Shown here one piece after another: positions 22,300 through 33,309 of a stretch of 64,000 nt of DNA. Made by a program: the position numbers and the translations under genes. Source of the DNA: Enoplolaimus lenunculus (Eukaryota; Nematoda; Enoplea; Enoplida; Thoracostomopsidae); the NCBI GenBank assembly GCA_030248215.1, contig JASANG010002303.1, forward strand, positions 1-64,000, in the 5' to 3' direction. A model generated the notes under the pieces. That model was not told where the DNA came from. It worked only from the letters and a program-made list of their open reading frames with translations, and searched no databases. The first letter of the stretch is position 1, and each line of letters begins with the position of its first letter.

Positions 22300-22710
22300 T
22301 ATATTACACCATGGAAACGACTGCAAAATTGGGAACTAAAACACAACCAAATACCCTAATTTTACAATCTAAGATACGTCCAAGACGCCAACTTAGGTTG
22401 AGGAAGCCTGAGCTCAACCCGAAATATCCTTGCAATTTGATTATTTAAATGCACTCCTAAGAATATATACGGATCAACTATCAGAAAATGTGTCTTGAAT
22501 ATAAGACAACTATTTTTTGAAAGGAAAAACTTTGTCTTATAAATTGGCAACAGTAATTTCTTAAATATAAGACATTTTGTTTTTAATCATTTCAGACATG
22601 AATTTCTGAGCTGTTTAAGCTATTAATGTCAGAAATCCAAGACATTTATTTCATGAAATGTTAAGAAAATAGGATTCTTGAAATTTCAAGCTATATTATT
22701 TAGTGTGCAG
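22300..22710 (+). repeat. TCTTGAAATT-rich repeat element, copy 2
   Basis: CCATGGAAACGACTGCAAAA through GAGCTCAACCCGAAATATCC matches copy 1 in the same orientation. Confidence 0.8.
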
Positions 22711-22779
22711 CTTACAATTTATATATTTTCAAAAATATTCAAGCAACTTACAAAGCGTATTTCTTTCAAGACTGCCGCT

Positions 22780-23525
22780 ACACATAAAAAATATTTTTTG
22801 ATAGTCAAGAAATATTTTCTGGAATTCAAGACAATTATGTCTTAATCTAGACTCCAGACAAATATGTCTTGAATGCAAGACATGAGTTTCTGAAGTTTTC
22901 AGAAATCTGTGTCGGAAATTTTTAACAAGCACAGAAATTCGTTTCTTAAGTGGCTAAAACAAATGCCTTAAATTCAAGAAATTGGTATTGCCAATTTAGG
23001 TGTAAGACACTTGCTTCTTTGTTTCAAGAAACACTTGCCTATATTCAAGAATTTTATTTCTGATTTTTATGTATGCAAAAAAAGTTGCTCTGTTTATTTT
23101 TTTAAAAGGTATATAAATAATCGAATTTCAAAGATATTTCGGGTTGAGCTCAGGCTCCATCCAACCTAAGTTTGCGTCTTGGACGTATCTTAGGTTGTAA
23201 AATCACGGTATTGGGTTGAGCTTTAGCCCTCAATTTTGTAGTCGGCTTCCATGAAAAAACATTTGCTTTATTTCAGACGTATTTGTCTCTTATTTTAGAA
23301 ATACTTTTCTTAATCGTCCATAAAACAAAGCCTTAAATTTAAGACATTTAAGTGATAAAATTTTAGACCAATATTTTGGAAAATTTAAGAAATGTAAAGT
23401 CTTGAATTCAAGACATATATGTCTGAAATCTGTATCAAGACATAATTGTCTTATGCATGCTTTGTTGTTAAAACTTGGCAAACAAGAATCAACAATTTTT
23501 CCAGTTTTCGTATCATTAGTTTTTA
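22780..23525 (-). repeat. TCTTGAAATT-rich repeat element, inverted copy 3
   Basis: GATATTTCGGGTTGAGCTCA through CGGCTTCCATG is the reverse complement of the shared block. Copies 2 and 3 form a large inverted repeat of about 1.2 kb. Confidence 0.8.
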
Positions 23526-23526
23526 G

Positions 23527-23700
23527 CAACAGTGTAAAAATTTTGCTAAAGCAAGATATGGAATAAAAAATTTTGCGTTATCCGGTAAGTGCATGGGCCA
23601 AGAATGCCAATCAAATGTCAATTGTTACAAAATGTTACACAGGGCAAACAAACCGTGTGATGCAGTTCCAGGTTTTGACAATTTTTACTTTGACATTTAA
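23527..23700 (+). CDS. Terminal exon of a small Cys-rich domain protein
   Basis: An acceptor TTTTTAG directly precedes the exon, and its TAG would be an in-frame stop if it were not intron. The 57 codons then run to TAA at 23698-23700. The sequence has QQCKNFAKARYGIKNFALSG, then KCMGQEC, NCYKML, KPCDAVPGF and ends FYFDI. The pattern Cys-x2-Phe-Ala-Lys, Phe-Ala-Leu-x-Gly-x-Cys, and a final aromatic strand resembles short extracellular domains of invertebrates that bind sugars or matrix; I do not recognise the exact family. Upstream exons ending in phase 0 were not found and would lie beyond the inverted repeat to the left. A longer open frame at 23573-23965 in another register overlaps it but lacks this cysteine pattern in the overlap. 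Confidence 0.5.
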   Translation, partial: QQCKNFAKARYGIKNFALSGKCMGQECQSNVNCYKMLHRANKPCDAVPGFDNFYFDI

Positions 23701-23965
23701 AAGTACAATCTTTGGACCTTTGAGGCACGTTTTACTTGCAATAAAATCAAAACAATTTCAAAACTCGAAATGTGAGAATCAATGTCGAAATCTAAGCAAT
23801 TTATGGTACACTTTAATTGACTCTCACGATAGCGTTACTGGTCCTGTTACATTGAAAATTAAAAAATTTAGGCTGGCTTCGTCGAACTACTTAGGTCAAT
23901 TCGCTTACGGCGCCGTTCGTCTTCGGATGATACCGCGGACCGCGATCGGAATTCATAAAAACTGA

Positions 23966-25120
23966 AATAAGTATAGGGCCACCGTAATACAACAATGTCA
24001 TAAATTTCCAACTATTTATCTGAAGCACAAGCCATAAATTTCTCATCTGTTTGAGTAAATACACTTTGTATCCCAACGTCCTTTCAAGGACCACCACCTG
24101 CGGCTGTTTGCACAGCTACCAGGCGCGGCCCCTACAGCGATGGAGTAGTTTGGCTACATGCTGTGCTGGAGATTAACCCTCGTGGACCATTGCATGACTA
24201 AAATCAGAACCCGTAGGTTTCGCTTATATTCTTGGTTTAGAGTCTATACGGAAAACAGTAACAATCACTATTTGTTAAACCGCAATGGACATGCAAAGCC
24301 GGGACCGGCACTGTAAAACTAGGACCCCGGTACTGTAAATTACAGTAACAGCCACTAATATTAAACTAATATAGACATGTAAAGTCAGTACCGGTACTGA
24401 AAAACTACAACCGGTACTGTAAAATACCGTAACAGCTACTGTGGCTGTGACTGTTGCAATATCCCCATGTGAAACTCCGCCACTTGTGGTGGTGGCGACG
24501 GTGGTTCCAAAACCCCCATTTTTTCACTACTCTGATGCTTGAATAGTTTTAGCAGATTTCGCTAACTGTCTTTGTATGCATAACTCAAATTAATTACAAA
24601 ATTTGGCAAAAAAATTTAAATGCAGACGTTCTGTTCAGGGTGATGAAAGCAGCATTTTCAGACAACCACAAGAATTGTAAAGTCACCCACGCATATATCA
24701 CTAACTCACCGTGCCAGCCCTGCCCTGTGTGATAATAGATTTATTAAAAACGATGCTGTTTGTTTTTATATTACAATTTTAGCTCTATTTACAAACATAT
24801 ATGCGTCTCTGATAATCTGTAAACATCTGATATATGGCAGTCAGCCAACCAAACCTAACCAGCCTGTTTTAGTATAATCCCGACTGTATGTAGTGATAAT
24901 ATTGTTTTCTATGTATTAAAACGTGATGGTTGCTATTTTGTATTTTTAGTTAATTTTTAAAAACTCGTCGTCTAAGGAAAGAAAATGAGTTTTAGTGTTG
25001 CTACACACCTACACACACTGTTTGTTAAGCAACATTATCATTAGCACAAATTGAAAATAGTAGGAGGAAACAGACTTGACGGGTCGATGGGGAATTGTTT
25101 AAGATGATGATAGCAAAAAT
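23966..25120 (+). other. No secure gene; CCGGTACTGTAAA repeat
   Basis: 24290-24450 holds two diverged copies of an inverted module around CCGGTACTGTAAA. From 24052 to 24203 a short open frame includes GPPPAAVCTATRRGPYSDG behind an acceptor-like CCTTTCAAG at 24076; it could be a terminal exon but has no partner. The remainder shows nothing. Confidence 0.35.
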
Positions 25121-25322
25121 GACCCGTGTATAGAACAGGGCCGGAACAGTTGTATAAGCATATTCCTAAGCCTAAACCTAAGCCGAAGCCGAAGCCTAAG
25201 CGTATGAATGCGCCTGTTCCTAAGCCTAAGCCTAAGCTTAAGCCAAGCAAAAAATTAATCTAAAGGTTTAGCTTATTCTATTTTGGGTCCGTAGAAAAAC
25301 GTTCCGCCCCTGTACATGGGCC
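25121..25322 (-). mobile_element. TTAGGC MITE, mixed ends
   Basis: Left end is type A (CGTGTATAGAACAGGGCCGG), right end is type B (AACGTTCCGCCCCTG). Confidence 0.88.
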
Positions 25323-25734
25323 AAAACGATTAGCCATTTTTAGTTTTCTGCAATATATACACATGAATAAATTGTATTTTGTTAATGGTAAGTTTGAAGA
25401 ATTAATTATTAGTATTGATACCCGAGGCTTTCGGTATATTTAAGATGTTCGGTGACATTTAAAATGTAAAGGTGTTTTCTTAAACTGCTTCAAGTCAATA
25501 ACTAGAAAACGGTATTCGCCGTATTGTAGGGTTTATTTTGAGGGACTAAATTCTATGGTACAAGATTTTAGGAATCAATATACAATAGTTCAGTTTTTAC
25601 GTGTACTACTTTTAAAATTTTTCTTATTATTTTTTTGAATTTTGGTCTGATTATTCAAAATGTTTTGCGTATTTCATTAATCAGCGTTTAGAATTGTACT
25701 TCTGAAATTAGTTACAAAACTAAACGTAGTCCTA

Positions 25735-26350
25735 ACATTACTCTAATTCGTAGCACGAATGTTTTCCTCACAAATTTTTTGGTGATAAAATGATAACGTT
25801 CCTACCTTACAATTTTTCCACCTTATAAAATTTTTTGGTGATAAAATGATAACGTTCCTACCTTACAATTTTTCCACCTCACAAAATTTTTTGGTGATAA
25901 AATGATAACGTTCCTACCTTACAATTTTTCCACCTTACAAAATTTTTTGGTGATAAAATGATAACGTTCCTACCTTACAATTTTTCCACCTCACAAATTT
26001 TTTTGGTGATAAAATGATAACGTTCCTACCTTACAATTTTTCCACCTTACAAAATTTTTTGGTGATAAAATGATAACGTTCCTACCTTACAATTTTTCTA
26101 CCTTACAATATTTTTTGGTGATAAAATGATAACGTTCCTACCTTACAATTTTTCCACCTTGCAAAATTTTTTGGTGATAAAAGGATAACGTTCCTACCTT
26201 ACAATTTTTCCACCTCACAAAATTTTTTGGTGATAAAATGATAAAGTTCCTACCTTACAATTTTTCCTCCTTACCAAATTTTTTGGTGATAAACTGATAC
26301 CGTTCCTACCTTACAATTTTTCCACCTCTCAAAATATTTTCGTGATAAAA
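25735..26350. repeat. 56-bp tandem array, about 11 copies
   Basis: Each unit contains TTTTTTGGTGATAAAATGAT, AACGTTCCTACCTTAC and AATTTTTCCACC. Starts fall at 25781, 25837 and 25893, giving the period. Outer units are diverged. A related tract begins at about 63780. Confidence 0.95.
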
Positions 26351-26770
26351 TGACAAGGTTCCTACTACCTTCCGGTTTTTGCCTTTCATAACAATTGCCA
26401 CCCCGACCCGCCCTAATTCTGAAATTCCTGTCTCCGCCGCTCACAAACAGTATATCCTTATTACGGAGACGTAAAGCAAAAACGCAATCACCTGTTTTGT
26501 TTCGCGTTTTTCATATTCGCAGAAATACTAAAGGTTTTTGTGATAAGAAATTAATTTTCATCAGCTCAATTGATAAACACCTTTTATTTGCGTAAAGTAT
26601 TTGTTTTCTAGAAAATCAGTAACTCAAAAAAATCTGCTAACTTTGGTAGCCAATAAAAAAATATCAGTAAATCAATTGATTGGTTTTATTGGAGCGAAGA
26701 CATTCACTTGTATATATTTTTAAAAAACGACTCAAATATATACGTATCAGCTGTAACGGAACCGGAAATA

Positions 26771-29700
26771 ATGGAAAAACTGCTTGCGTTCCATATTATT
26801 GCATTATTACTGTTTGGTTTACGACTGCCCGTTAAAGCCTGTTCTTGTTTGCAAACCCCATTTGAACAATTGCTTTGTAAAGCAGATTTTGGTGAGTTGA
26901 GGGTATTGCTACTAATCTTTGTTTTTTCAACATTAAAAGAGCGCTTTCAAACATCAGGCCAATGTAAAGAACAGGGGCGGTACAGTGTTATAAACATATT
27001 CCTAAGCCTTAGCCTAAGTGTAAAAATGAGTTTATGCTTAAGCCTGTCTAAACCTAAGCCTAAGCGTTAGAATGAGTTTATGCTTAAGCCTAAGCCTGAG
27101 CCTAAGCCTAAGCGAAGCAAAAAAATAGTCTAAAGCTTAAGCTTACTCTATTCTAGTACCACTGAAAAACGTTCCGCCCCTGATCTTTACATTGGCAAAA
27201 TCTCATAACTCGAATCATAAAATAGGCTTAAGCTTCAATTTAGGGTTAAGGCTTGGACTAATAATAACAGTGAAGAGTTGAACTGCTGCCTTCTGTCAAA
27301 TTGATACTGCTGCACGAGAGGTAAGCGATCCAAGACAAACTGGTATATATCACAGCCATGGTGTCCACATATTCACATTGAAAATTAGTAGACGAATAAC
27401 ATATATGCATTGGCACCATTCAAAAATCTATGACCGGGTCGGGTATTCACACAACGTATAAAACTATCGGCACACAATTCATTAAACGGCGGTAGCGGAT
27501 CTGTCGCTGTGGATTTGAGAAATGTAACAACAGTTTCCCAAAATTCGAAAAAATACCCGCAGTTGCTCGTCAGGCCCGTAGCCAGCTCACCTTGCTAGCG
27601 GGGGGCTAAAAACTTTTCAGGCGAGGTATTCAAGGGTTTTTAATGACTTGACAAGCAAAGTTGAAAATTTTCTATGGTGGGGCCAAAATTTTTCTAGAAG
27701 ATGGGGCTGAGCTCGCTCAAATTAATCATCATAATGAACAAATTTTACTATACATAGCGCATATATATCTTGTGTTATGTAGAAAATTGTATTCCAGTGT
27801 CAAATCCAATAAAAAAATTCGAGTCTTTACGGAAATGTTTGCAGAAAGCAACCCACTGCCATTGATGGACTTTATATTTGATGGAATATTTTGAGTTACT
27901 GCACACATTCATATTTGCATTGTTTCAGTGACCATTGGAACCGTAACGGCTGGTCGATGCAGTGAAAACAAAGAAGAAGTGGCGAATTGTTTGTACAAAG
28001 AGTATGAATTATCAAGTCCTATTGTTCTAGCGGTAAGTCCAATGATGATAATCAAATAACGGCCGACGTGAATTATTCGGCCACTGTATAGAACAGGACC
28101 GGAACAGTAGTGCAAGCATATTTCTAAGCCTAAAGCCTAAGCCTAAACGTAAGAATGAGCCTATACCTAAGCCTTAGCCTAAAGCATAAGCCTAAGTCTA
28201 AGCAAAAGAATTGGTCTAAAGCTTAACCCTTTCTCACATGAATTTCTATTTCCGCTGAGACCTACTTTTATGCTAGGATTCGAACTCCAGTGACTGGAGT
28301 GGAAGGCGTATACCATCACCACTCAGCTGTAGGAGCTTGACGCTCGAGCCCGAGGGGGCTCTCACGTCTTGTGGTGATTTAGTACTATGTATACGTGTTG
28401 CAATTGTAAACACGGTGCAATATATATTATTTAACGTATATACACTGCGCTGAGTTTCGAAGGGGTTAAGCTTACTCTATTACAGGCCCACTGGAAAACG
28501 TTCCGGCCCTGTTTTATACATGGGTTAATTATACTGTAACTTCCCTCGTGTTTGAGTGGTACAGGCTACGTACTCACGTGTTGCGAATCGAAAATTTGTC
28601 AATCCGTACTAGACCAAAACAAAACAGTTTCATCACCAAGCAATAAATTCGACTATCTTATAAACCAAAACACTTCTGTTTCCTCAGCTACGCATTCTGT
28701 CTTCGAAATGGCAAATCTCCCGTATCCATTTAACCCACGTCCTGCAATACGTTCAAGATTATTGTGCACTCATCGCTAAATTCGACTAAACTAAAACCAA
28801 AACTTCAGGACAGTTTTAATGTTCTATTTTTTGCTCGTTTATTATTTTGTAATTCTATCAGTAATCAGCTTACAAATACGTATTTGTTTAATGTGAAATA
28901 TCCCTGTGGAGATGAGATTAATTGCATAAAACAGCATTTAAATATCCAATCATTAGGGTGAAAAAACAGTGTAAATTTTAGTTGATTTTAACTCAGAATG
29001 AGTTAGGACTATCAGAACTCAAAATTTTGAGTTGATTCAATTTATTCTGAGTTTATTAATCAACTCACCCAGAGTCAACTAAACTCAGAATGCGAATTAA
29101 CTCAACTGAGAATGAGTTAATGTTTACTGATATTAATTCAGAAATAACCAACTAGCAAGTTGAATTGATCAATCAACGCATTGGAATTTTACAGTGAATA
29201 TTTGCATTTGTCGTTCTGAAAAATATTTCAAACCTTAAACGAAATCTACTCTTCATTGTAAATTTTGATATCCTATAAATATTCCATACAAACATGGAGA
29301 AATACATTTAAATGGATACCGTCGGGTTTACAATATATGCCACGAACCATTGTCTGCAATCCAGTGAGTTGATTTCACCTCAGACTACTTCAATCACTCA
29401 GTCAGAGTAAGGACTATCAGAACTCATAATTCTGAGTTGATATAAGTCATTGTAATGCCTGGAGACCCCAACACCTGCAACGATCAAAATTGTAATAAAA
29501 ACACAGGGTAATTTTTTAGACCTCTAGAAACCAGAAGGTTATTTCAAACAATCGTAAAAGTTTTTCATAACTTTCGCAAAATTTCTTGAGAGGAATAGGG
29601 GACATAACTCCCTACCCCTCAGTTTGTATACATCAGCCGTGGCAGTAAAACGGTATAGTTAAAATTATTCGCATAAAATAAAAGACAAATTCTTCTTGGT

Positions 29701-31376
29701 TGCTGCTATCAGTACACTGTAAATTTCAGTGAGTTGATTTTAACTCATAATGAGTTGAATCACTCAGTCTAAGTTATGCCCATCAGAACTCAGAATTTTT
29801 AGTTGATTCAATTCATTCTGAGTTAATTAATCAACTCACTCACAGTCAACTCAACTGAAAGTGCGAATCAACTCAACTCAGAGGCGGTTAGTGTTCACAG
29901 ATATTAATTCAGAAATAACCAACTCGCTAGCTGAATCGATTAATCAACTCTAATTTGAAATTTAGTTCAATAGCAGTTTAGTCTACGCTAAAAGTATTAC
30001 TAAATTCATTGAATAGCATGTTTGTGCTGACAAAGAGACTGCATATATCAGTTTCAAACAATTGGTTAACTGTTTTTAGAAATCAGATGAATCAAATATT
30101 GGCACGGGTTTACCAAATGTAACCGTTGTTACTCCGGGTAATTCAGCCATGTGTGGAATCTCACTGCATCTCAATGTCAAATATATCATCAGCGGTTATA
30201 CTACAGGTCAGGTTTGACAGTCAAATTCACTTTCCCGTTTGTAGCGTTTTCCCAAACTCGAGTGGGAAATGGATGTCGCCAAAATCCACACACGGGGCAC
30301 ACGATAAAATGGACGACGCATAACATTGACTAAAATTGCTGAACAAAGTTTAGCGACGCCTACAACTGAGAGAAAAGTTGCCTAAGTGCGAATGATGTTA
30401 ACCGAGTTTATCGTTTCGGACGATAATTTTCGTGGCCCATGGTGGGTCTGTAAAGGACTAGGCTTACATTCTAGACTACATTTTTTGTTTAGGCGTTGGC
30501 TTAGGAATACGCTTTTGGAACGCTTAGGCTTTGGCTTAGGAATACGCTTTTGGAACGCTTAGGCTTAGGCTTAGGAATACGCTTTTGGAACGCTTAGGCT
30601 TAGGCTTAGGAATACGCTTTTGGAACGCTTAAGCTTAGGCTTAGGAATACGCTTTTGGAACGCTTAGGCTTAGGCTTAGGAATACGCTTTTGCAACGCTT
30701 TAGGGTTAGGCTTAGGAATACGCTTAATCTACTGGTACGGCCCTAAAAGTAACATTGGCCATTTTCGTTATGTTTTCACATTTTGGTGCCTTTTCGGTTA
30801 CGCAATTACCACCGAAATAAATCTTATATTTCAACTCTAACGGCACACCATATTTTATATCGAGCGGTGGAGTGCTTATTTTTTATTTAAAGCCCCATTC
30901 ACACTTGCAAGTTATTGCAGCGAGAACTCGCAGCTGCAACTTGTACGAAATAGTGGCAGCTGCAACTATTTTCATAAGAACATTCCGATTAACCAATCAA
31001 CCTCCAGGTGTAAGAAATTCAAGCGACTTGCAACTAAAGCTTACCGATAGAGTACTTGATTTTTCTGTGGAACTTGAAATTTTAAAACAGTTTTTGTTCA
31101 CAGACAAATCTAACGAATGGCTCGTGGAATAAAACGGTATCATATTGTCCCAAACGCTTTTTAGCGTTTATCAAAACATTTTTAGCATCAATAATATTTG
31201 CATACATCAGCTCTTTTCTCAAAGCACAAATTTTGTATTTTTGACTCGATTTATTAATTTTAGATGAAGGGAAGTTATCCGTTGATCTTTGTAGTAGCGT
31301 TGTACGTGGACACGTTTCGTTGGCCAACGTTGAACAAGCGAAAGCTGTTCTCAAGAACTGCTCGTCTACCGAGTAG
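26771..31376 (+). CDS. TIMP: Tissue inhibitor of metalloproteinases (N-domain only)
   Basis: Four exons, 26771-26891, 27929-28032, 30080-30206 and 31264-31376, join with phases 1, 0 and 1 to a complete protein of about 154 residues. The signal peptide (ATG at 26771, hydrophobic LLAFHIIALLLFGL) ends at VKA before the mature N-terminus CSC, whose first cysteine chelates the metalloprotease zinc in this family. CSC is followed by the third cysteine exactly at position 13 (LLCKADFV), then NSAMCGISL, KYIISGY, GKLSVDLC and a last KNC before the stop. These give all six N-domain cysteines in order. Two extra cysteines (GRC and ANC in exon 2) could form an additional bridge. There is no C-terminal domain, as in other nematode TIMPs. 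The protein is secreted and expected to inhibit matrix metalloproteases. Introns of 1-2 kb are filled with MITEs. The exon 3 donor ACAG/GTCAGG is weak but fixed by phase and homology. Confidence 0.92.
26957..27196 (-). mobile_element. TTAGGC MITE, end type B
   Basis: Lies in TIMP intron 1, 65 bp after the donor; ends GGCCAATGTAAAGAACAGGG and CCCTGATCTTTACATTGGC. Confidence 0.9.
27571..27720. mobile_element. CCCGTAGCCAGCTC repeat
   Basis: GGCCCGTAGCCAGCTCACC, then TTCAAGGGTTTTTAATGAC and GGGGCCAAAATTTTTC, shared with 49739 and 54408. TIMP intron 1; right end missing. Confidence 0.75.
28079..28524 (-). mobile_element. TTAGGC MITE, end type A, carrying a nested insertion
   Basis: Left end CACTGTATAGAACAGGACCGG and right end CCGGCCCTGTTTTATACATG (cores AGAACAGGACCGG and CCGGCCCTG). 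The TTAA inside its core AAAGC-TTAA-GCTTACTC is the target of the element at 28227. TIMP intron 2. Confidence 0.92.
28227..28465. mobile_element. TTAA/CCCTTT piggyBac-type MITE with tRNA-like boxes, nested
   Basis: TTAA at 28223-28226 and 28466-28469 flank CCCTTTCTCAC and GAAGGGG tips. On the minus strand it carries CAGCTGAGTGG (A-box-like) and GTTCGAATCC (B box). Confidence 0.9.
28967..29196. mobile_element. GAGTTGA MITE
   Basis: Left tip diverged (CAGTGTAAATTTTAG), right tip GGAATTTTACAGTG; TIMP intron 2. Confidence 0.85.
29354..29456. mobile_element. GAGTTGA MITE, fragment
   Basis: Only the left half (CAATCCAGTGAGTTGATTTC to TTCTGAGTTGATATAAG) remains; TIMP intron 2. Confidence 0.75.
29715..29962. 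mobile_element. GAGTTGA MITE
   Basis: Left tip CACTGTAAATTTCAGTGAG; right tip eroded after CGATTAATCAACTC. TIMP intron 2. Confidence 0.85.
30434..30760 (+). mobile_element. TTAGGC MITE, end type C, internally expanded
   Basis: The interior holds six tandem copies of a 35-bp module built from TTAGGC hexamers plus AATACGCTTTTGGAACGC. Left end shortened, right end CCCTAAAAGTAACATTGGCC. TIMP intron 3. Confidence 0.88.
30890..30985. mobile_element. AAGCCC(T/C)ATTCACAC MITE, one end only
   Basis: AAAGCCCCATTCACACTTGC and GCAGCGAGAACTCGCAGCTG match the ends of the copy at 45863; the other end is absent. Confidence 0.65.
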
Positions 31377-31620
31377 GCATATCGAGTCAAGTGTTGTCAT
31401 CATTAATGGTTTGCGGCTGATTACATATCAAACGCTGGGCACAAAAATCGCTAATCTTGCCAAATACGTATTGTTTTCTTGTAATGTATATGTGAATCTT
31501 TTATTCTAGTCGAAAGTTATCTAGTTTTTGCCCGTAAATGCGACTAACTCTGCGTGTTTCAAATTTAGTTTCAAACTTCGCCTAAACTTAAATTAAATAT
31601 ATTTTTGACCAAATTGACGG
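31377..31620 (+). other. 3' region of TIMP
   Basis: No AATAAA close to the stop codon. Nothing else recognised. Confidence 0.3.
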
Positions 31621-31803
31621 TCAATGTTACGTTAAGGGGCGTCCAGGATTCCTGGTGGGTCCATAAAAGACTAGGTTTCGATTCCAGATTACATTTTTTG
31701 CTTAGGCTAAGGCTTAGGCTTAGAAACACATTTTTGCAACGCTTAGGCTTAGGCTTAGCAATGCGCATAATCTACTGTTACGCCCCTTAAAGTAACAATG
31801 GCC
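31621..31803 (+). mobile_element. TTAGGC MITE, end type C
   Basis: CAATGTTACGTTAAGGGGCG and CCCCTTAAAGTAACAATGGC. Confidence 0.9.
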
Positions 31804-32204
31804 AAAATGACTATAGAAACATTTGTTTTTGAGATGAAATTAAAAATTTAAAAATTCATTTTCTGCTTGTTGGTAAGTTCGATTTGTATCTTAAGAATGA
31901 GAAAACTATTACAAACTAGCAGTTGACAAGAGATCTGTCGTAAAACGTTTGAAAAAGTTAAACAAAACGTAAATTTACATGTCAAGTCAACATTTCGGGT
32001 TTTTTAACCTCATGGTTTTAAGTTTTTTACTAACTCGACAATGCTTATAAAATATTTTCGTTCGGTCTTTGGCATTAGGCTGGCTTTACAGTTGGGCGTT
32101 GATCGTAAATCCTTTTCCTATCAAAATTCATTGTTTATCACCTGCCAAAAATTACTCCTCAGATATAGAAAATATTCATGTGGGAAAGTGTTAATCATAA
32201 AAAT

Positions 32205-32367
32205 GGCCCATGTATAAAACAGGGCCGCAACAGTAGTATGAGCATATTCCTTAGCCTAAGCCTAAGCCTAAACCCAAGCCTAAGCAAAAAAATTAGTCTA
32301 AAGGTTAAACTGACTCTATTATATAGCCCCTCCGCAAAACGATCCGGCCCTGCTCTATACATGGGCC
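32205..32367 (-). mobile_element. TTAGGC MITE, end type A
   Basis: GGCCCATGTATAAAACAGGG and CCCTGCTCTATACATGGGCC; one of the shortest arrays. Confidence 0.92.
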
Positions 32368-32634
32368 ATATAAATAATACTCGTTGCACTGTCAATCTCA
32401 ATGTCTTTGAATGTTAGTTTTACAATTATTGTCATATAATCAGAGTGGGATCCGGGTAATGATTTAAGCACTAAAATCGGACTCGGCTTAATCCGCGGGT
32501 GAAATCTTACCACCAGCATTTTCGAACCGTTGGTACGGATTCGGTTTGGTGCCGTTTTCCAGTTACCATATGAATGAAGTTACATACAAGACATTACCAA
32601 GCATTAATTAAAACGCAGGAACAACAGTACACAA
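32368..32634. other. No gene seen
   Basis: Nothing recognised between two TTAGGC MITEs. Confidence 0.4.
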
Positions 32635-32832
32635 GGCCCATGTAGAGAACAGGGCCGGAACAGTAGTATAAGCATATTCCTAGGCCTAAGCCTAAGCCTA
32701 AGCGTATGGATGAGCTTATTTCTTAGCCTAAGCGTAAGCCTAAGCCTAAGCCTAAGCAAAAAATTAGTCTAAAGCTTAAACTGACTCTATTATAGCCCCG
32801 CAGGAAAACGATCCGGCCCTGTTCTACATGGG
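32635..32832 (-). mobile_element. TTAGGC MITE, end type A
   Basis: GGCCCATGTAGAGAACAGGG and GGCCCTGTTCTACATGGG. Confidence 0.92.
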
Positions 32833-33000
32833 ACGTACCGTGATATCATCGTATGTATGTTTTGTTTTCTAAATTAATTCACTTTTAAAATTTGACTCGG
32901 GTAAAGACTGATAATTTTACATCCATTCAATATAAACATTTAACCACGGGTGTATCCCCTCATGAAATTCTTTACCCGAGGCGTGTTTACCCACGGGGCC

Positions 33001-33127
33001 AAAGCCTAAACCTAAGCGTAACAACTAGTTTTTACGTCTAAAGCCTAAGTAAAAAACATTGTAAAGCAAGCATACTTTAATTGCAGTCCCACAGAAAATC
33101 GTTCCGCCACTGATCTTTACATAGGCC
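33001..33127 (-). mobile_element. TTAGGC MITE, end type B, 5'-truncated
   Basis: Begins inside the hexamer array; right end CCACTGATCTTTACATAGGC. Confidence 0.8.
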
Positions 33128-33140
33128 ACCCTGCGGGTAC

Positions 33141-33299
33141 CTGTGGGTTGAGTTCCGCTCTGCGTATAATACATATTACTACTGTCATTATGACACTGCC
33201 TGTTGCAATTACGAATATTGTTTCTATCGTTGTTGAACACTTTTTCTTTATTCGGCGACTCGGGCAAATGCGGTTTTTTCCATTTTTTTCTATTGCCAA
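33141..33299 (-). CDS. Weak exon candidate with a membrane span
   Basis: On the minus strand a 53-codon open stretch ends at a donor CCACAG/GTACCC (33141) and encodes basic residues followed by ETIFVIATGSVIMTVVICII, a plausible transmembrane segment, then RRAELNPQ. There is no ATG in this frame upstream of the span; an in-frame TGA precedes it, so an upstream exon would be needed. A second frame over the same bases starts with ATG and is Asn-rich and hydrophilic. Neither is supported by a partner exon. Confidence 0.18.
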
Positions 33300-33309
33300 A
33301 TTTTGTCAT

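Noticed and set aside
23573-23965. 130-codon frame overlapping the orphan exon
   Set aside because: Its first third is an out-of-register reading of the better-supported cysteine-rich exon, and no acceptor or ATG starts it.
28552-28779. Frame with GYVLTCCESKIC considered as TIMP exon 3
   Set aside because: Phase does not fit the donor at 28032, and the true exon at 30080 restores the family motif MCGISL.
30126-30333. Frame with QIHFPVCSVFPNSSGKW after TIMP exon 3, at first taken as the TIMP continuation with a one-base shift
   Set aside because: The exon at 31264 supplies the correct continuation (DEGKLSVDLCSS) in phase from the donor at 30206, so the frame is intronic coincidence.
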